Positions 30,148 to 40,336 are shown, counted from the first letter of the stretch. The stretch is DNA of 64,000 nucleotides from an uncultured Enterorhabdus sp. (GCA_947649205.1 CANSQM010000001.1:1-64000), one strand, 5' to 3'. Numbers and translations are program-made. Notes: generated by a model not told the origin, from the letters alone.

Positions 30148-31203
30148 ATGAAGAATATCTCAGACATCCTCGCCGGCGTCGATGAGACGCCCACCAGTTT
30201 CGAAGCCTATCTCAGGAGCTATGCCGATCCGGTCGGGGAGCTCATCAACAGCTACATTCCCCATGGCACCCACGGGGACATGGACCGCTACCTCTACGGG
30301 CCGCTGTACCAGTACAGCGAGAACGCTGGCAAGCGCCATCGTCCGCTCATCTGCTACGCGGCCTGCCTGGCCGTCGGCGGCAACCCCGATCGCGCCACCA
30401 CGTCGGCGGCGGCCATCGAGCACTTCCATTCCGCGGCTCTCATCCACGACGACATCGCCGACGAGGCGGAGCTGCGCCGCGGCGAGCCCTGCCTGCACCT
30501 CACCGAGGGGTTGGGGTTGGCCATCAACATGGGCGACCTGGCGCTGTCCATGGTCAACGGCCCCGTGGTGAACGACCCGCTGCTCGACGACGCCACGAAG
30601 GTGCGCGTCATTAGCGAGCTCATCTCCATGACCTGCCGCACGGTGGAGGGGCAGGCCCTCGATCTGGGCTGGGCCCGCGACGGCCGCTACGACATCACAC
30701 CCGAGGACTACCTTACCATGGCCATCCACAAGACCGCCCACTATTCCGGGGCCGTGCCCCTGGCCGTGGGTGCCATCGTGGGCGGTGCCAGCGAGGAGGC
30801 GGTAGATGCCCTGCGCAGCTACGGCCTCGATACCGGCCTGGCCTTCCAGATCCAGGACGACCTGCTGAACCTCGTGGGCACCGACGAGGCCAAGAAGAAG
30901 GACTTCCGCAGCGATATCACCGAGGGCAAGCGCACCCTCGTCGTCGTGCACGCCCTCCAGAACGCGGCGCCGGAGGCCCGCGAGCGGCTCGTCGAGATCC
31001 TCTCCTCCAAGGAGCGCGATCCGGAGGTGCTCGCCGAGGCCGTGGCCATCATGGAAGGGGCCGGGTCCGTGGAGTATGCCCGCACCTACGCCGAGGAGCT
31101 CAGCCAGAACGCGAAGGCGCGGCTGGTGGCGGCCATCGAGCCGTCGCCCTACCGCGATCTGCTCGTGTCCATGGCCGACTGGTTCGTGAACAGGTTGAAG
31201 TAA
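30148..31203 (+). CDS. Polyprenyl diphosphate synthase
   Basis: A 351-residue trans-isoprenyl diphosphate synthase adding isopentenyl units to an allylic primer, for quinone side chains or other lipids. Motifs: GKRHRP (61-66), the first Asp-rich motif DDIAD (101-105) followed by RRGEPC, KTA (195-197), and FQIQDDLLN (233-241) as second Asp-rich motif. The second motif ends in Asn and not Asp, a variant I cannot interpret. Product length cannot be told from sequence. Confidence 0.88.
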   Translation: MKNISDILAGVDETPTSFEAYLRSYADPVGELINSYIPHGTHGDMDRYLYGPLYQYSENAGKRHRPLICYAACLAVGGNPDRATTSAAAIEHFHSAALIHDDIADEAELRRGEPCLHLTEGLGLAINMGDLALSMVNGPVVNDPLLDDATKVRVISELISMTCRTVEGQALDLGWARDGRYDITPEDYLTMAIHKTAHYSGAVPLAVGAIVGGASEEAVDALRSYGLDTGLAFQIQDDLLNLVGTDEAKKKDFRSDITEGKRTLVVVHALQNAAPEARERLVEILSSKERDPEVLAEAVAIMEGAGSVEYARTYAEELSQNAKARLVAAIEPSPYRDLLVSMADWFVNRLK

Positions 31204-31204
31204 C

Positions 31205-32107
31205 ATGGAGCCTATCAAGCGCAACGACACCGGCGCCGCCGTCGAGGACGTGCAGCAGCGCCTCGCCCGCATCGGGCACCTTGCCGAAGACGCCGTCTCG
31301 GGCACCTTCGACGATGCCACGGCCCAGGCCCTGGCCGCGTTCTGTGCCACGGCCTCGCTGCCGGCGGCCGACGAGGTGACCGAGAAGGTGTGGTCGGCTC
31401 TGGTGGACGCCTCGTTCAACCTGGGTGACCGCACCCTGTACCTGCGCATGCCCTACTTCCACGGCCATGATGTCTACGAGCTGCAGCACGCCCTGGGCGC
31501 GCTCGGGTTCTTCTACGGGGGCGACGACGCCATCTTCGGCGCCCATACCGAGGATGCCCTGCGCCGTTTCCAGCTGAACATGGGGCTGCCCTCCGACGGC
31601 ATCGCTGGGGCCTATACCTACGGGGCTCTGCGCAACCTCGCCCACTCGTGGGTGGGGAAGGAGGCCACTCACAGCCCGGCGCGCCACCTCGGCTTCGCCC
31701 GGGCGGCCGACGTGCTGGAGCGCAACGCCGTGTGCCTGTTCGGTACCGACGATTTCTCGCGGTCGGTGGCCTCGCGCATGTCGAACCTGGCCGTGGCCAC
31801 GAACCCGGCCTCGAAGATCATCAGCGCCGACAGCCTGTCGGTGCCCCCCGACGCCTCCATGATGCTCGTTCACGTGCTGCTCTCGGCCGATGACGCGGAA
31901 GCGGGCGTGCCGCTCGTGTCCTACGAGGACGAGGACAGCCTGGCGCTGCGTCTGACCTCAGCCGCTGATGTGGCTCGCGATGCTCCATGGCCCCGCGTGT
32001 CGGTGCTGCTGCCGGGAAAGGTGTGGCTGGAAGCGGGTCCCGAGCGCTCTGCCCAGCACTATGCCATCACCTTGCTGGACGCCCTCTGCTCGGCGCTCCA
32101 GGAGTAG
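31205..32107 (+). CDS. Peptidoglycan-binding domain protein
   Basis: 300 residues starting 1 nt after the previous stop. Two PG_binding_1 modules are visible: residues about 5-62 (GAAVEDVQQRLARIGHL...FDDATAQALAAF) and about 85-145 (GHDVYELQHALGALGFFYGGDDAIFGAHTEDALRRFQ). The remaining 140 residues resemble the region after such modules in actinobacterial amidases, but catalytic Zn ligands of an amidase_3 domain are not evident. No signal peptide is seen. Confidence 0.72.
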   Translation: MEPIKRNDTGAAVEDVQQRLARIGHLAEDAVSGTFDDATAQALAAFCATASLPAADEVTEKVWSALVDASFNLGDRTLYLRMPYFHGHDVYELQHALGALGFFYGGDDAIFGAHTEDALRRFQLNMGLPSDGIAGAYTYGALRNLAHSWVGKEATHSPARHLGFARAADVLERNAVCLFGTDDFSRSVASRMSNLAVATNPASKIISADSLSVPPDASMMLVHVLLSADDAEAGVPLVSYEDEDSLALRLTSAADVARDAPWPRVSVLLPGKVWLEAGPERSAQHYAITLLDALCSALQE

Positions 32108-32184
32108 GTCGGGGTGTGGTCTGCCCCTTCTTGCCCGTTGACGTTTGAACTAGACCCCGAAAGTGGGACGGTTAAATAAAGTTC

Positions 32185-32850
32185 CTAAGCGGCCCCGATC
32201 GAATGACCTCGGTACTGCACCGGGGTCATTCCCTTCAAGCGCGTTTGGTAGCGCCGGGTGTTCCAATAGACGATGTAGGCGTCGATCTGCTCCTTGAACG
32301 ATTCGAACGACTCGAAGGGCCGGCCCTCGGAGGGATCCGGACAGGCCGTCGAGCATCTCCATGGTCTGCGCGAAGTTCGGGCTCCTCGCCACCGACCAGG
32401 CGACGATCTCGTTGCTGTAGAGGTCCATCACCGGCGACAGGTACGCCTTGGCCCCCGCCACCTTGAACTCGGTGACATCGGTGACGAGCTTGGTCATCGG
32501 GGCCTCTGCCGCGAAGTTGCGATCCAGGGCGTTCTTGGCAGCTTTGCCCTGCTCGCCACGATAGGAGTCGTATCTTCTGCGCCTTATCCGGCAGCGGAGC
32601 CCCTCTTCGCGCATCAGCTTGAGCGCGGTCTTGCCGCTGACGGCGAGCCCGTGCTCAAGCTGAGCGCCATGGAGACCTGCCGGTATCCCATGCCGTTCGG
32701 GGTGCGGGAGAACGCCTCGCGCACCAAGGGGCGCACGTCCGCCCATCTGTCTTGCTTGGGGTTCCTGCCGCCCGCGTAGCGATAGTAGGTGCTCTTCGGA
32801 AGTCCGAGCTTGTCGAGCACAAGCCCGAGGGGGTATTCATGCCTCAGCGA
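32185..32850 (-). pseudogene. IS3-family transposase OrfB, disrupted
   Basis: Pieces of the rve-type transposase lie in different frames: VLDKLGLPKSTYYRYAGGRNPKQ and PNGMGYRQVSMAL (about 32650-32820), then SGKTALKLMREEGLRCRIRRRRYDSYRGEQGK and APMTKLVTDVTEFKVAGAKAYLSPVMDLYSNEIVAWSVA (32330-32645), then FEQ-type C-terminus SFKEQIDAYIVYWNTRRYQTRLKGMTPVQYRG (32190-32330). A frameshift near 32640 and a deletion near 32330 remove the second Asp and the Glu of the DDE triad. It cannot be active. Confidence 0.85.
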
Positions 32851-33326
32851 GTCCGCCGCCTCTGCTCGATCTCTTCCGCCAAGGCGTTGATTCGTTTTTG
32901 GATTTCGAGCTCCAGCTCCAGCTCGCGCACGCGCGCCTCCAGCTCCTCCTCACGGGAGGAGAACGCGGGCTCCGGCTTCTTCGGGCGGCCCCTGGGCTTG
33001 GGGAGGAGGGCGTCGGGCCCTCCCTCGCGATAGAGGCGGCGCCATGCGTTTATCTGGGTCGACGACTTGAGACCGAACGCCTCCATGGCCTCCGGCTTGG
33101 TCGTCCTCCCCTCGACGACGGCCCGCGCCGCCCGCACCTTGGTCTCGTGGTCGTATCTTCGATGCGCGGTCACGAACAGGGCCTCCTTTCCGAGCACCCT
33201 GTAAGCATACAGCCATCTTTTGACGGTGCTGTGGGGTATCCCGAGCAGCCTTCCGACGATCTTGCTCGCGAAGCCCATCTCGAAGTACCGCACCGCCTCG
33301 GCCCTGACATCCATTCCGTGCTTCAA
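32844..33326 (-). CDS. IS3-family transposase OrfA (helix-turn-helix)
   Basis: About 160 residues. It contains a helix-turn-helix (VRYFEMGFASKIVGRLLGIPHSTVKRWLYAYRVLG), a second HTH-like region (AVVEGRTTKPEAMEAFGLKSSTQINAWRRLYREGGPDAL), a basic linker RGRPKK and a C-terminal leucine-zipper-like coiled coil (EEELEARVRELELELEIQKRINALAEEIEQ). TTG 33324-33326 with AAGGGGTG upstream is the likely start. OrfA looks intact although its OrfB partner is broken. Confidence 0.82.
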   Translation of the reverse strand: MKHGMDVRAEAVRYFEMGFASKIVGRLLGIPHSTVKRWLYAYRVLGKEALFVTAHRRYDHETKVRAARAVVEGRTTKPEAMEAFGLKSSTQINAWRRLYREGGPDALLPKPRGRPKKPEPAFSSREEELEARVRELELELEIQKRINALAEEIEQRRRTR

Positions 33327-33346
33327 TGCATCACCCCTTAAAAGCG

Positions 33347-33380
33347 AGTGGGACTGGAAACTTTTGTTTCCAGTCCCACT
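33347..33380. repeat. Perfect 15-bp hairpin at the right end of the IS element
   Basis: AGTGGGACTGGAAAC and GTTTCCAGTCCCACT flank a TTTT loop. It overlaps the right terminal repeat and lies just upstream of OrfA, so it could block read-in transcription or sequester the OrfA ribosome site. Confidence 0.7.
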
Positions 33381-33539
33381 ATCGGGGTTCAGCTCACTCG
33401 GGAGCGGCGTTTCCGCATGCGGGGGAGCGCGGCCGCTTGATCTCGTGCATCTCACCGATGGAAACAAAGCGGAAAAGTTCGCGGTGCTACAATGATGCGG
33501 TTTTAAGTAATGGTTTCCCAGTATTCAAAGGGGGTTTCG

Positions 33540-34826
33540 GTGACCCGTCCCATGACCATGGCGGAGAAGATTCTCGCCGCCCACGCGGGGCTTGACGAGG
33601 TGGAGCCCGGCCAGCTGATCGAATGCGACCTGGATCTGGTGCTCGCCAACGACGTGACGGCTCCCATCGCCATCAAGACCGTCCGCGAGATTACCGATAC
33701 GATATTCGATGCCGATCGCGTGATCCTCGTGCCCGACCACTACGTGCCCAATAAGGACATCAAGAGCGCCGAGCAGGCCAAGATCGTGCGCGATTTCGTG
33801 CGCGAGCAGGGCATTTCCCACTACTACGAGGTGGGCTGCATGGGCGTGGAGCACGCGCTTCTGCCCGAGCAGGGCGTGGTGGGCGCCGGCGACCTCATCA
33901 TCGGCGCCGACAGCCACACCTGCACCTACGGTGCCCTGGGCGCCTTCTCCACGGGCGTGGGGTCCACCGATGCCGGCGTGGGCATGGCCTGCGGCAAGGC
34001 CTGGTTCAAGGTGCCCGAGACCATCAAGTTCGTCATTGACGGCACGTTGGCTCCGGGTGTGACCGGCAAGGACGTCATCCTGCACATCATCGGCATGATC
34101 GGCGTGGACGGCGCCCTGTACAAGGCCATGGAGTTCACCGGCAGCGCCATTGCCGCCATGCCCATGGACGAGCGCCTGTCCATCTCCAACATGGCCATCG
34201 AGGCCGGCGGCAAGGCGGGACTCATTCCCGTGGACGAGGTGACCCGCGCCTACATGGACGGCCGCACCGAGCGTCCCTATACTGCCTACTATTCCGATGA
34301 GGACGCCCAGTTCGCCCAGGTCATCACCATTGATGCGGCCGATATCGTGCCCACGGTGGCCTTCCCGCACCTGCCGAGCAACACGCGCCCGGTGGCCGAG
34401 GCCCGCCATGTGCGCATCGACCAGGCGGTCATCGGCAGCTGCACCAACGGCCGCTTGGACGACATGCGTCAGGCCGCTGCGGTGCTTAAGGGCCGTACGG
34501 TGCACCCGGATGTGCGCTGCATCGTGATCCCGGCCACCCAGCAGGTGTACCAGCAGTGCATCGCCGAGGGGCTCATGGACATCTTCATCGATGCCCACTG
34601 CGCCGTGTCCACGCCCACCTGCGGGCCGTGCCTCGGCGGCTACATGGGCATCCTCGCCGCCGGCGAGCGGGCCATTGCCACCACCAACCGCAACTTCGTC
34701 GGCCGCATGGGCGACCCCACGAGCGAGGTGTACCTGTCCTCGCCGGCCGTGGCGGCGGCCAGCGCCGTGGCCGGGCACATCGCTCTGCCGGAGGATTTGG
34801 AGCCGGTCGCTTGCGCGGCCGAATAG
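33540..34826 (+). CDS. leuC: 3-isopropylmalate dehydratase large subunit
   Basis: A 428-residue aconitase-family enzyme converting 2- to 3-isopropylmalate in leucine synthesis. Cluster-ligand motifs are visible: GSCTNGR and [12 protein letters not shown], with [23 protein letters not shown] as substrate/cluster region. It is the shorter, archaeal/clostridial-type LeuC that pairs with a 166-residue LeuD. GTG 33540 is chosen because AAGGGGG lies 5 nt upstream; an in-frame ATG at 33510 lacks a ribosome site. A -10-like TACAAT is at 33488-33493. Confidence 0.93.
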   Translation: MTRPMTMAEKILAAHAGLDEVEPGQLIECDLDLVLANDVTAPIAIKTVREITDTIFDADRVILVPDHYVPNKDIKSAEQAKIVRDFVREQGISHYYEVGCMGVEHALLPEQGVVGAGDLIIGADSHTCTYGALGAFSTGVGSTDAGVGMACGKAWFKVPETIKFVIDGTLAPGVTGKDVILHIIGMIGVDGALYKAMEFTGSAIAAMPMDERLSISNMAIEAGGKAGLIPVDEVTRAYMDGRTERPYTAYYSDEDAQFAQVITIDAADIVPTVAFPHLPSNTRPVAEARHVRIDQAVIGSCTNGRLDDMRQAAAVLKGRTVHPDVRCIVIPATQQVYQQCIAEGLMDIFIDAHCAVSTPTCGPCLGGYMGILAAGERAIATTNRNFVGRMGDPTSEVYLSSPAVAAASAVAGHIALPEDLEPVACAAE

Positions 34827-34840
34827 GGAAGGGAAGCCTC

Positions 34841-35341
34841 ATGCAATTCAAGGGAACCGTGCACCGCTACGGGCGCGACATCGACACCGACGTCATCATT
34901 CCGGCTCGCTACCTGAACACATCCGACCCTGCCGAGTTGGCGAAGCACTGCCTGGAAGATCTGGACACTACGTTCGTAGAGCGGGTGCAGCCCGGCGACA
35001 TCATCGTGGCCGACGAGAACTTCGGCTGCGGCAGCTCGCGGGAGCATGCGCCCATCGCCATCAAGGCGGCGGGGGTGGACGTGGTCGTCGCCAAGTCCTT
35101 CGCCCGCATCTTCTACCGCAACGCCATCAATACCGGGCTCGCCATCATGGAGTGCCCCGAGGCGGTGGACGCCATCAATAACGGCGATGTGGTGAGCGTG
35201 GATGCCGATGCGGGCATCATCACCGACGAGACCACGGGCGCGACCTTCACGGCCCAGCCCTTCCCGCCGTTTTTGATGGAGATCATCAACGCCGGTGGCC
35301 TGGTGCCGCGGTGGCAGAAGAAGTTGGGAAAGGATGCGTAA
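34841..35341 (+). CDS. leuD: 3-isopropylmalate dehydratase small subunit
   Basis: 166 residues, the swivel-domain subunit. Motifs: [16 protein letters not shown] at the N-terminus and the active-site loop [22 protein letters not shown]. It starts 14 nt after leuC with GGGAAGGGAAG upstream, and works as a heterodimer with LeuC. Confidence 0.95.
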   Translation: MQFKGTVHRYGRDIDTDVIIPARYLNTSDPAELAKHCLEDLDTTFVERVQPGDIIVADENFGCGSSREHAPIAIKAAGVDVVVAKSFARIFYRNAINTGLAIMECPEAVDAINNGDVVSVDADAGIITDETTGATFTAQPFPPFLMEIINAGGLVPRWQKKLGKDA

Positions 35342-35342
35342 T

Positions 35343-36452
35343 ATGACGACTAGCTATAAGATCTGCCTGCTGCCCGGCGACGGTATCGGGCCGGAGATCA
35401 TCGCCGAGGGCGTGAAGGTGCTGGACGCCGTGGGCGCGAAGTACGGGGTGACCTTCGAGTACGCCGAGGCGCTCATCGGCGGCGCGGCCATCGACGCGGC
35501 CGGCGAGCCTCTGCCGGCGGCTACGCTGGAGGCGGCTCGCGCATCGGATGCGGTGCTGCTGGCGGCCGTGGGCGGCCCGAAGTGGGACACCACCGATCCG
35601 ACGGCCCCTCGTCCGGAGCAGGGTTTGCTCGGCATTCGCAAGGCATTGGGGCTGTACACCAACCTGCGCCCGGTGCAGATCTTCAACGCCCTGGCCGATG
35701 CGTCCACCCTGCGCCCCGAAATCGTGGACGGCGTGGACATGATGATCGTGCGCGAGCTGACCGGCGGCTTGTACTTCGGCCGTCGCGAGCGCTTCTACGA
35801 CGAGCCGGCCGCCGGCGTGGACGGCGCTCCGGGCCAGCGGGCTTACGACACCCTGGAGTACTCCGAGTACGAGATCGAGCGCATCGCTCGCCAGGCCTTC
35901 GAGATCGCCCGCAAGCGCCGGGGCAAGGTGACCAGCGTGGACAAGGCCAACGTGCTGGAGACGAGCCGTCTGTGGCGCGAGATCGTGCATCGCGTGCACG
36001 ATGCCGATTATGCTGATGTGGTGTTGGAGGACTTGCTGGTGGACAACACCGCCATGCAGCTCATCAGCCGCCCAGCCGACTTCGACGTGGTGGTGACCGA
36101 GAACATGTTCGGCGACATCCTCTCCGACGAGGCGGCCCAGATCACGGGCTCGCTGGGCATGCTGGCCAGTGCCAGCTTGGGCGATGGGGTGGCCCTCTAC
36201 GAGCCGAGCCACGGCAGCGCCCCCGATATCGCCGGGCGCGGCATCGCCAACCCCCTGGCTCAGATCCTGTCGGTGGAGATGATGCTGCGCTACAGCTTCG
36301 ACATGGCCGATGCGGCCGACGACATTCGCCGCGCGGTAACCGCCGTGCTGAACGAGGGGTGGCGCACCGGCGATATCAAGGGCGCCGAGACGCCGGCCGA
36401 CCAGGTGGTGGGCACGGCCGCCATGGGTGACCTCGTGGTAGCGCACTTGTAG
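35343..36452 (+). CDS. leuB: 3-isopropylmalate dehydrogenase
   Basis: A 369-residue NAD-dependent decarboxylating dehydrogenase, third step of leucine synthesis. Motifs: [16 protein letters not shown], the substrate Arg/Tyr segment [10 protein letters not shown], the K-D metal site ([19 protein letters not shown]) and [20 protein letters not shown]. It starts 1 nt after leuD. leuA is not in the window. Confidence 0.96.
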   Translation: MTTSYKICLLPGDGIGPEIIAEGVKVLDAVGAKYGVTFEYAEALIGGAAIDAAGEPLPAATLEAARASDAVLLAAVGGPKWDTTDPTAPRPEQGLLGIRKALGLYTNLRPVQIFNALADASTLRPEIVDGVDMMIVRELTGGLYFGRRERFYDEPAAGVDGAPGQRAYDTLEYSEYEIERIARQAFEIARKRRGKVTSVDKANVLETSRLWREIVHRVHDADYADVVLEDLLVDNTAMQLISRPADFDVVVTENMFGDILSDEAAQITGSLGMLASASLGDGVALYEPSHGSAPDIAGRGIANPLAQILSVEMMLRYSFDMADAADDIRRAVTAVLNEGWRTGDIKGAETPADQVVGTAAMGDLVVAHL

Positions 36453-36477
36453 TTCTCGCGACGAAATCATGGTTTCC

Positions 36478-36501
36478 AAGGGCGGCTTCGGAGTCGCCCT
36501 T
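36478..36501 (+). terminator. Hairpin after leuB
   Basis: A 10-bp stem with one G-T pair (AAGGGCGGCT with AGTCGCCCTT, loop TCGG) directly follows the leu operon. No T-tract follows, so termination is probably partial or factor-assisted. Confidence 0.5.
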
Positions 36502-36562
36502 GCGCAATAAGCGGCCCATGGAGTACAGTGGCCCGCGCGAAACGCGGCGGTCGAAGGGAGGG

Positions 36563-38101
36563 ATGGCCACGGTCTCGGAAAAGGGCATCGGAGCGCTGCG
36601 CGGCGCTCTCACACCGGCGGCCTGGGCCGTTCTCATCGCCTATGCGCTCTATCGGCTCGTCGCCTACACGAGCTACGTGACCAACTTCGGCTTCTTCGCC
36701 GACCCGCTCGGCTACGTCTCCGACCTGCCGTTCATGATCGGTGCGGCCCTGGGGAATTTCACTTCCTGTGCCATCGTGTTCGCGCTCTACGCGACGGGCC
36801 GCTTGCGTCGCTGGGGGCTCGACTGCCGCAGCGCGCTGCTCATCGTGGCCCTCATCTACTTGGTGGTGGCCTTCGCTCCGGCACCGCTGCTGGAAGAGGG
36901 GGTCGCCACGTCCCTTCTCGGCGTGCTCTGGGGCCTCACGGTGACCGTGGTGCGGTTCGCGGCTATCGAGTTGCTGCGCGCCGAGCGCTCGCCCATGGTG
37001 CTCATCGTGCAGCTGGCCGTCGCTGCCTTCCTGTTCGCCCTGGGTTCCTACGGTTTGCGCTTGCTGCCGCCCCTGTGGTCCACCCTGTTCGAGGTGGCGG
37101 CGGCCCTCGTGCTCGTACCGCTCTTCGGATTCCTGCGCTCGCGTCTCTCTCGTTTGCCCGATGACGATGAGGGTGCCGTCCCGGCGGCCGATGACGGGGA
37201 GGGTCGGGCCGTCGCCGGGCAGGAGGATGCCGCCCACGTCGGCCCCGCCGGCCTCGCCCGGTTCCGCCGCACCCTTGCCGAGAGTTCCACGCCCATTCTG
37301 GCCGCGTCCTTCTTCGAGCTAGTCTGCGGCTTGGTGAACATGTACGCCTCCTGCGCCCACGCCTCGTTCGCCATTTCCGCCCAAGTGCCCCTGGAGGGGT
37401 CGCTGGTGTGCAGCGTGCTCGTCATCGCCTTCGTGGCCCTCACGGCCCGCGTGCCCCACAGCCGCTTCATGTACCTGGTGGTCTTCCCCGGGGCGATCGC
37501 GGTCTTTCTGGCGCTGCCCTATTTCGGGGAGGTCTGGGGACGCTCCCTCGGCACGGTCATCTACTCGGCCTACAGCTTCACGGCCATGCTCTCCATGTTT
37601 TGCGTGATTCGCGCCTGCCGCCGCACGGGGGACGAGGTCTACGGCATTGCCGCGTTCATGGCCGCTGCCACCCGCCTGTGCCTCATGGTGGGCCTAGCGC
37701 TCGGATGGCATTTCGGGAACCTCCGGGAGGGGAGCACGTTTCTGCACCTGTCCATCGTTTGCGTCACCTGCGTATACGTGCTCGGTATGGTGCTCTTGCT
37801 CTGGGGCTTCCGCAGCTCGCGGGAGAAGCGGGTGGTGAAGGTGGTGGAGGTGATCGTCGAGCAGCCGCCGGCCACCTTCGAGGAGTTTCGCGCCGCCCGG
37901 GTGGAGGAGCTCACCGAGCGCTACGATCTGTCGCCCCGCGAGCGCGATGTGCTCGTCGGCCTGGCCCAGGGAAACACTGCGGCGAGCATCGCCGAGGGCC
38001 TGTGCATTTCCACATCCACGGCCCAAGGCTACATCAAGAGCCTGTACGTTAAGTTGGGCGTGAATAAGAAACAGCAGGTCATCGACTTATTTCAAAGATA
38101 A
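36563..38101 (+). CDS. LuxR-type regulator with multi-helix membrane domain (1)
   Basis: About 512 residues. Ten to twelve hydrophobic helices fill the first 400 residues, and a LuxR/GerE helix-turn-helix ends the protein: LSPRERDVLVGLAQGNTAASIAEGLCISTSTAQGYIKSLYVKLGVNKKQQVIDLF. This architecture is greatly expanded in Eggerthellaceae and usually neighbours exported reductases, here the flavoprotein gene downstream. The start is uncertain: ATG 36563 directly follows AAGGGAGGG; TTG 36500 and ATG 36518 are alternatives. Confidence 0.85.
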   Translation: MATVSEKGIGALRGALTPAAWAVLIAYALYRLVAYTSYVTNFGFFADPLGYVSDLPFMIGAALGNFTSCAIVFALYATGRLRRWGLDCRSALLIVALIYLVVAFAPAPLLEEGVATSLLGVLWGLTVTVVRFAAIELLRAERSPMVLIVQLAVAAFLFALGSYGLRLLPPLWSTLFEVAAALVLVPLFGFLRSRLSRLPDDDEGAVPAADDGEGRAVAGQEDAAHVGPAGLARFRRTLAESSTPILAASFFELVCGLVNMYASCAHASFAISAQVPLEGSLVCSVLVIAFVALTARVPHSRFMYLVVFPGAIAVFLALPYFGEVWGRSLGTVIYSAYSFTAMLSMFCVIRACRRTGDEVYGIAAFMAAATRLCLMVGLALGWHFGNLREGSTFLHLSIVCVTCVYVLGMVLLLWGFRSSREKRVVKVVEVIVEQPPATFEEFRAARVEELTERYDLSPRERDVLVGLAQGNTAASIAEGLCISTSTAQGYIKSLYVKLGVNKKQQVIDLFQR

Positions 38102-38263
38102 CCAATTTTTGGGGGAGCGGGAATTCCCCTTCTTTTCTAGACTTCGCGTTGCACTGATCGTTCCGTGCGGCCGCGTCATCGGCGCGGCGCCCGCTTGCTC
38201 AAGGGGAGGGGCGGGTCGGGCACGGCGATCGCGAACGAATCCTTAGAAAGGGAGGGATTTCGT

Positions 38264-39775
38264 ATGACGATTTCACGTCGTGACTTTCTGAAGATCGGCG
38301 GTGCCTCGTGCATCGTCGCCGGTGCCGGCGCGGCCCTGGCGGGCTGCAGCCCCGCGGGCGACGAGGCGGAGGCCCCGCTTGCCGAGACCGGTGAGGCGGC
38401 CCTGGTGGGCTACGCCCCGGTGAACTTCACCGATGAGGTCGATATCCTCATCATCGGCTCCGGCTACGCCGGTCTGGCCGCCGCCATGGCTCCGGCTCTG
38501 GCGGGCAAGAAGATCATCATCGCCGAGAAGCAGGCTCAGATCGGCGGCGACTCCGCCACCTCCTGCTGCTTCATGTTCGCCAACGGCACCGAGCTGCAGC
38601 AAGCGGCGGGCAACCCCATGACCATCGACGAGTACTGGGAGGCCAGCGCCGAGAAGCTGAGCGCCGGCTGGGACCAGTACGAGTGGTTCGGCGAGTGGGT
38701 CAAGGGCAAGACCTACGCCAACACCCGCTTCGTGGACTCCGCCATCAACGACTTCGGCGCGAAGTTCCAGGAGCCCTGCACCGAGGCCGAGCTGCCCCGC
38801 CTGTTCGGCTCCGTGATCCTGCCGGCCGACGGCATCGGCTCGGGCGGCCCCAACATCCTGCAGCCCATCGCTGCGAAGCTGGGAGAACTCGGCGTGGAGA
38901 CCCGCTGCGGCCTGCGCGCCACGGCCCTCATCAAGGATCCCGAGGGTGCGGTTATCGGCTGCCGCTTCGAGGACACCACCTCCGGCAAGATGACCGACAT
39001 CAAGGCTGCGGCCACGGTGCTCGCCACCGGCGGCTTCGCCGACAACGGCGAGATGGTCATGGAGCACCTGCCCGCCTGGGCCAATCACGCCCAGCTGGTG
39101 CACGGCTGCATCGGCGAGGGCCACAAGATGGCCGAGGCTGCCGGCGCGCAGATGTTCGGCATGGACTCCTCCTTCGAGCGCTGCAACCTCATGGGAGACA
39201 TCCCCAACTGCACCACCTGGGGCTATTGGACGCCCGTGGTGCTGGTGCTGCCCAACGGCAAGCGCTTCATCGAGGAGGCCCAGTCCCACGACGCCGCCCA
39301 GGCCGCCGTGGACGCGGGCTACCGCCAGTGGTGGTCCATCTTCGACCAGCGCGCCTTCGATGCCCGTGCCATCGGCCATTCCGTCGAGGGCAACATCAAG
39401 AGCCATGAGGACGTGTACGTGAAGGCCGACACCCTGGACGAGCTGGCGGCTGGCATGGATGTGCCCGCCGACGTGCTGAAGGCCACCTTCGCCCGCTATG
39501 ACGAGCTCGTGGCCGGCGGCGAGGACACCGACTTCGGCAAGAAGGCCTGGCTCGAGTCGCTGCAGCCGCCCTACCACGCCCTGAAGCTGAACGTGTGCCG
39601 CTACAAGACCTCCGGCGGCGTGATGTGCGGCCCGAACAACCAGGTGCTCGACACGAACGACGAGGAGATCCCCGGTCTGTACGCCGCCGGCGCCGTGGCG
39701 CTCCAGTCCTTTGCGAGCGTGTCCGCCTGCATGTCCACCGGCTACTACACCGGCGAGACCCTGGCCGCCCTCTAA
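38264..39775 (+). CDS. Tat-exported FAD-dependent reductase, fumarate reductase flavoprotein family (1)
   Basis: 503 residues. Twin-arginine signal SRRDFLK (Arg5-Arg6) ending in lipobox-type LAGC (Cys28). FAD-binding Rossmann motif DILIIGSGYAGLAAA (about 60-74) and the flavocytochrome-type end GLYAAGAVA...STGYYTGE. It lacks the FMN-binding and haem domains of Shewanella Fcc3, so it needs separate electron donors. The substrate is unknown; homologues reduce fumarate, cinnamates and other enoates. A LuxR-type gene lies upstream and a strong terminator downstream. Confidence 0.88.
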   Translation: MTISRRDFLKIGGASCIVAGAGAALAGCSPAGDEAEAPLAETGEAALVGYAPVNFTDEVDILIIGSGYAGLAAAMAPALAGKKIIIAEKQAQIGGDSATSCCFMFANGTELQQAAGNPMTIDEYWEASAEKLSAGWDQYEWFGEWVKGKTYANTRFVDSAINDFGAKFQEPCTEAELPRLFGSVILPADGIGSGGPNILQPIAAKLGELGVETRCGLRATALIKDPEGAVIGCRFEDTTSGKMTDIKAAATVLATGGFADNGEMVMEHLPAWANHAQLVHGCIGEGHKMAEAAGAQMFGMDSSFERCNLMGDIPNCTTWGYWTPVVLVLPNGKRFIEEAQSHDAAQAAVDAGYRQWWSIFDQRAFDARAIGHSVEGNIKSHEDVYVKADTLDELAAGMDVPADVLKATFARYDELVAGGEDTDFGKKAWLESLQPPYHALKLNVCRYKTSGGVMCGPNNQVLDTNDEEIPGLYAAGAVALQSFASVSACMSTGYYTGETLAAL

Positions 39776-39813
39776 GGAGCCTCCCCCTTTGCGGGCGCCC
39801 CGGTGCCCGTATG

Positions 39814-39849
39814 AAGCGGCCGTCCCGTTCGCGGGGCGGCCGCTTTTTT
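39814..39849 (+). terminator. Rho-independent terminator after flavoprotein 1
   Basis: A 14-bp stem (AAGCGGCCGTCCCG with CGGGGCGGCCGCTT, one G-T pair) capped by TTCG and followed by TTTTTT. Confidence 0.92.
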
Positions 39850-39933
39850 GCACGAGTTCCTCGTTGCGCATTATTCTGAGTTGCGGTTAAATGGGGCGGT
39901 ACCCCGAGAGAGATCGAGCGAAAGGACCCGAGC

Positions 39934-40311
39934 ATGACGACGATGAAACTGGCCGTTCCCACCATGGGCGAGGCGACGATGGAGGCCCAGCGCGCCGGTC
40001 ACTTCGGCCACTGCGACTGCTTCACCGTGGCCACCGTTACCGACGGCGCGGTCACCGAGGTGACCTGCGTGGAGAATCCGCCCCATGAGGAGGGCGGCTG
40101 CCTGCGCCCCGTGGGGCTTCTGGCCGATGCCGGCGTGGATGCCATCGTGGCCGCCGGCATGGGCGGCCGTCCGCTTGCGGGCTTCAACCAGGCGGGCATC
40201 ACCGTGTACTTCGACAACGTGCATCCCGTCGTGGGCGATGCCGTGGCCGCCGTTATCGCCGGCGAGGCCCCTATCATGGACCCCTCCCAGGCCTGCCAGC
40301 ACCACCACTAG
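39934..40311 (+). CDS. NifX/NifB-like (dinitrogenase cofactor family) small protein
   Basis: 125 residues of the PF02579 fold: KLAVPTMG near the start, AGHFGHCDCFTVATV, and VDAIVAAGMGGRPLAGFNQAGITVYF. The C-terminus ends CQHHH. Members without nitrogenase are common in anaerobes and are thought to handle Fe-S or Fe-Mo type clusters, but the role here is unknown. No nif genes are visible. It ends before a terminator shared with the convergent gene. Confidence 0.85.
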   Translation: MTTMKLAVPTMGEATMEAQRAGHFGHCDCFTVATVTDGAVTEVTCVENPPHEEGGCLRPVGLLADAGVDAIVAAGMGGRPLAGFNQAGITVYFDNVHPVVGDAVAAVIAGEAPIMDPSQACQHHH

Positions 40312-40336
40312 GCCGTTTGATCACCGCGGCAGCCCG

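Larger units (their letters stand above)
32146..33391 (-). mobile_element. Decayed IS3-family (IS150-group) insertion sequence
   Basis: Imperfect terminal inverted repeats are visible: the left end TGA-ACTAG-ACCCCGAAAGTGGGAC and the inverted right end TGA-ACCCCGATAGTGGGAC (15 of 16 matches in the last block). Between them lie an intact OrfA and a broken OrfB on the minus strand. Total length about 1.25 kb is shorter than a full IS150-type element because the catalytic core is deleted. No convincing target duplication is seen. Confidence 0.85.
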
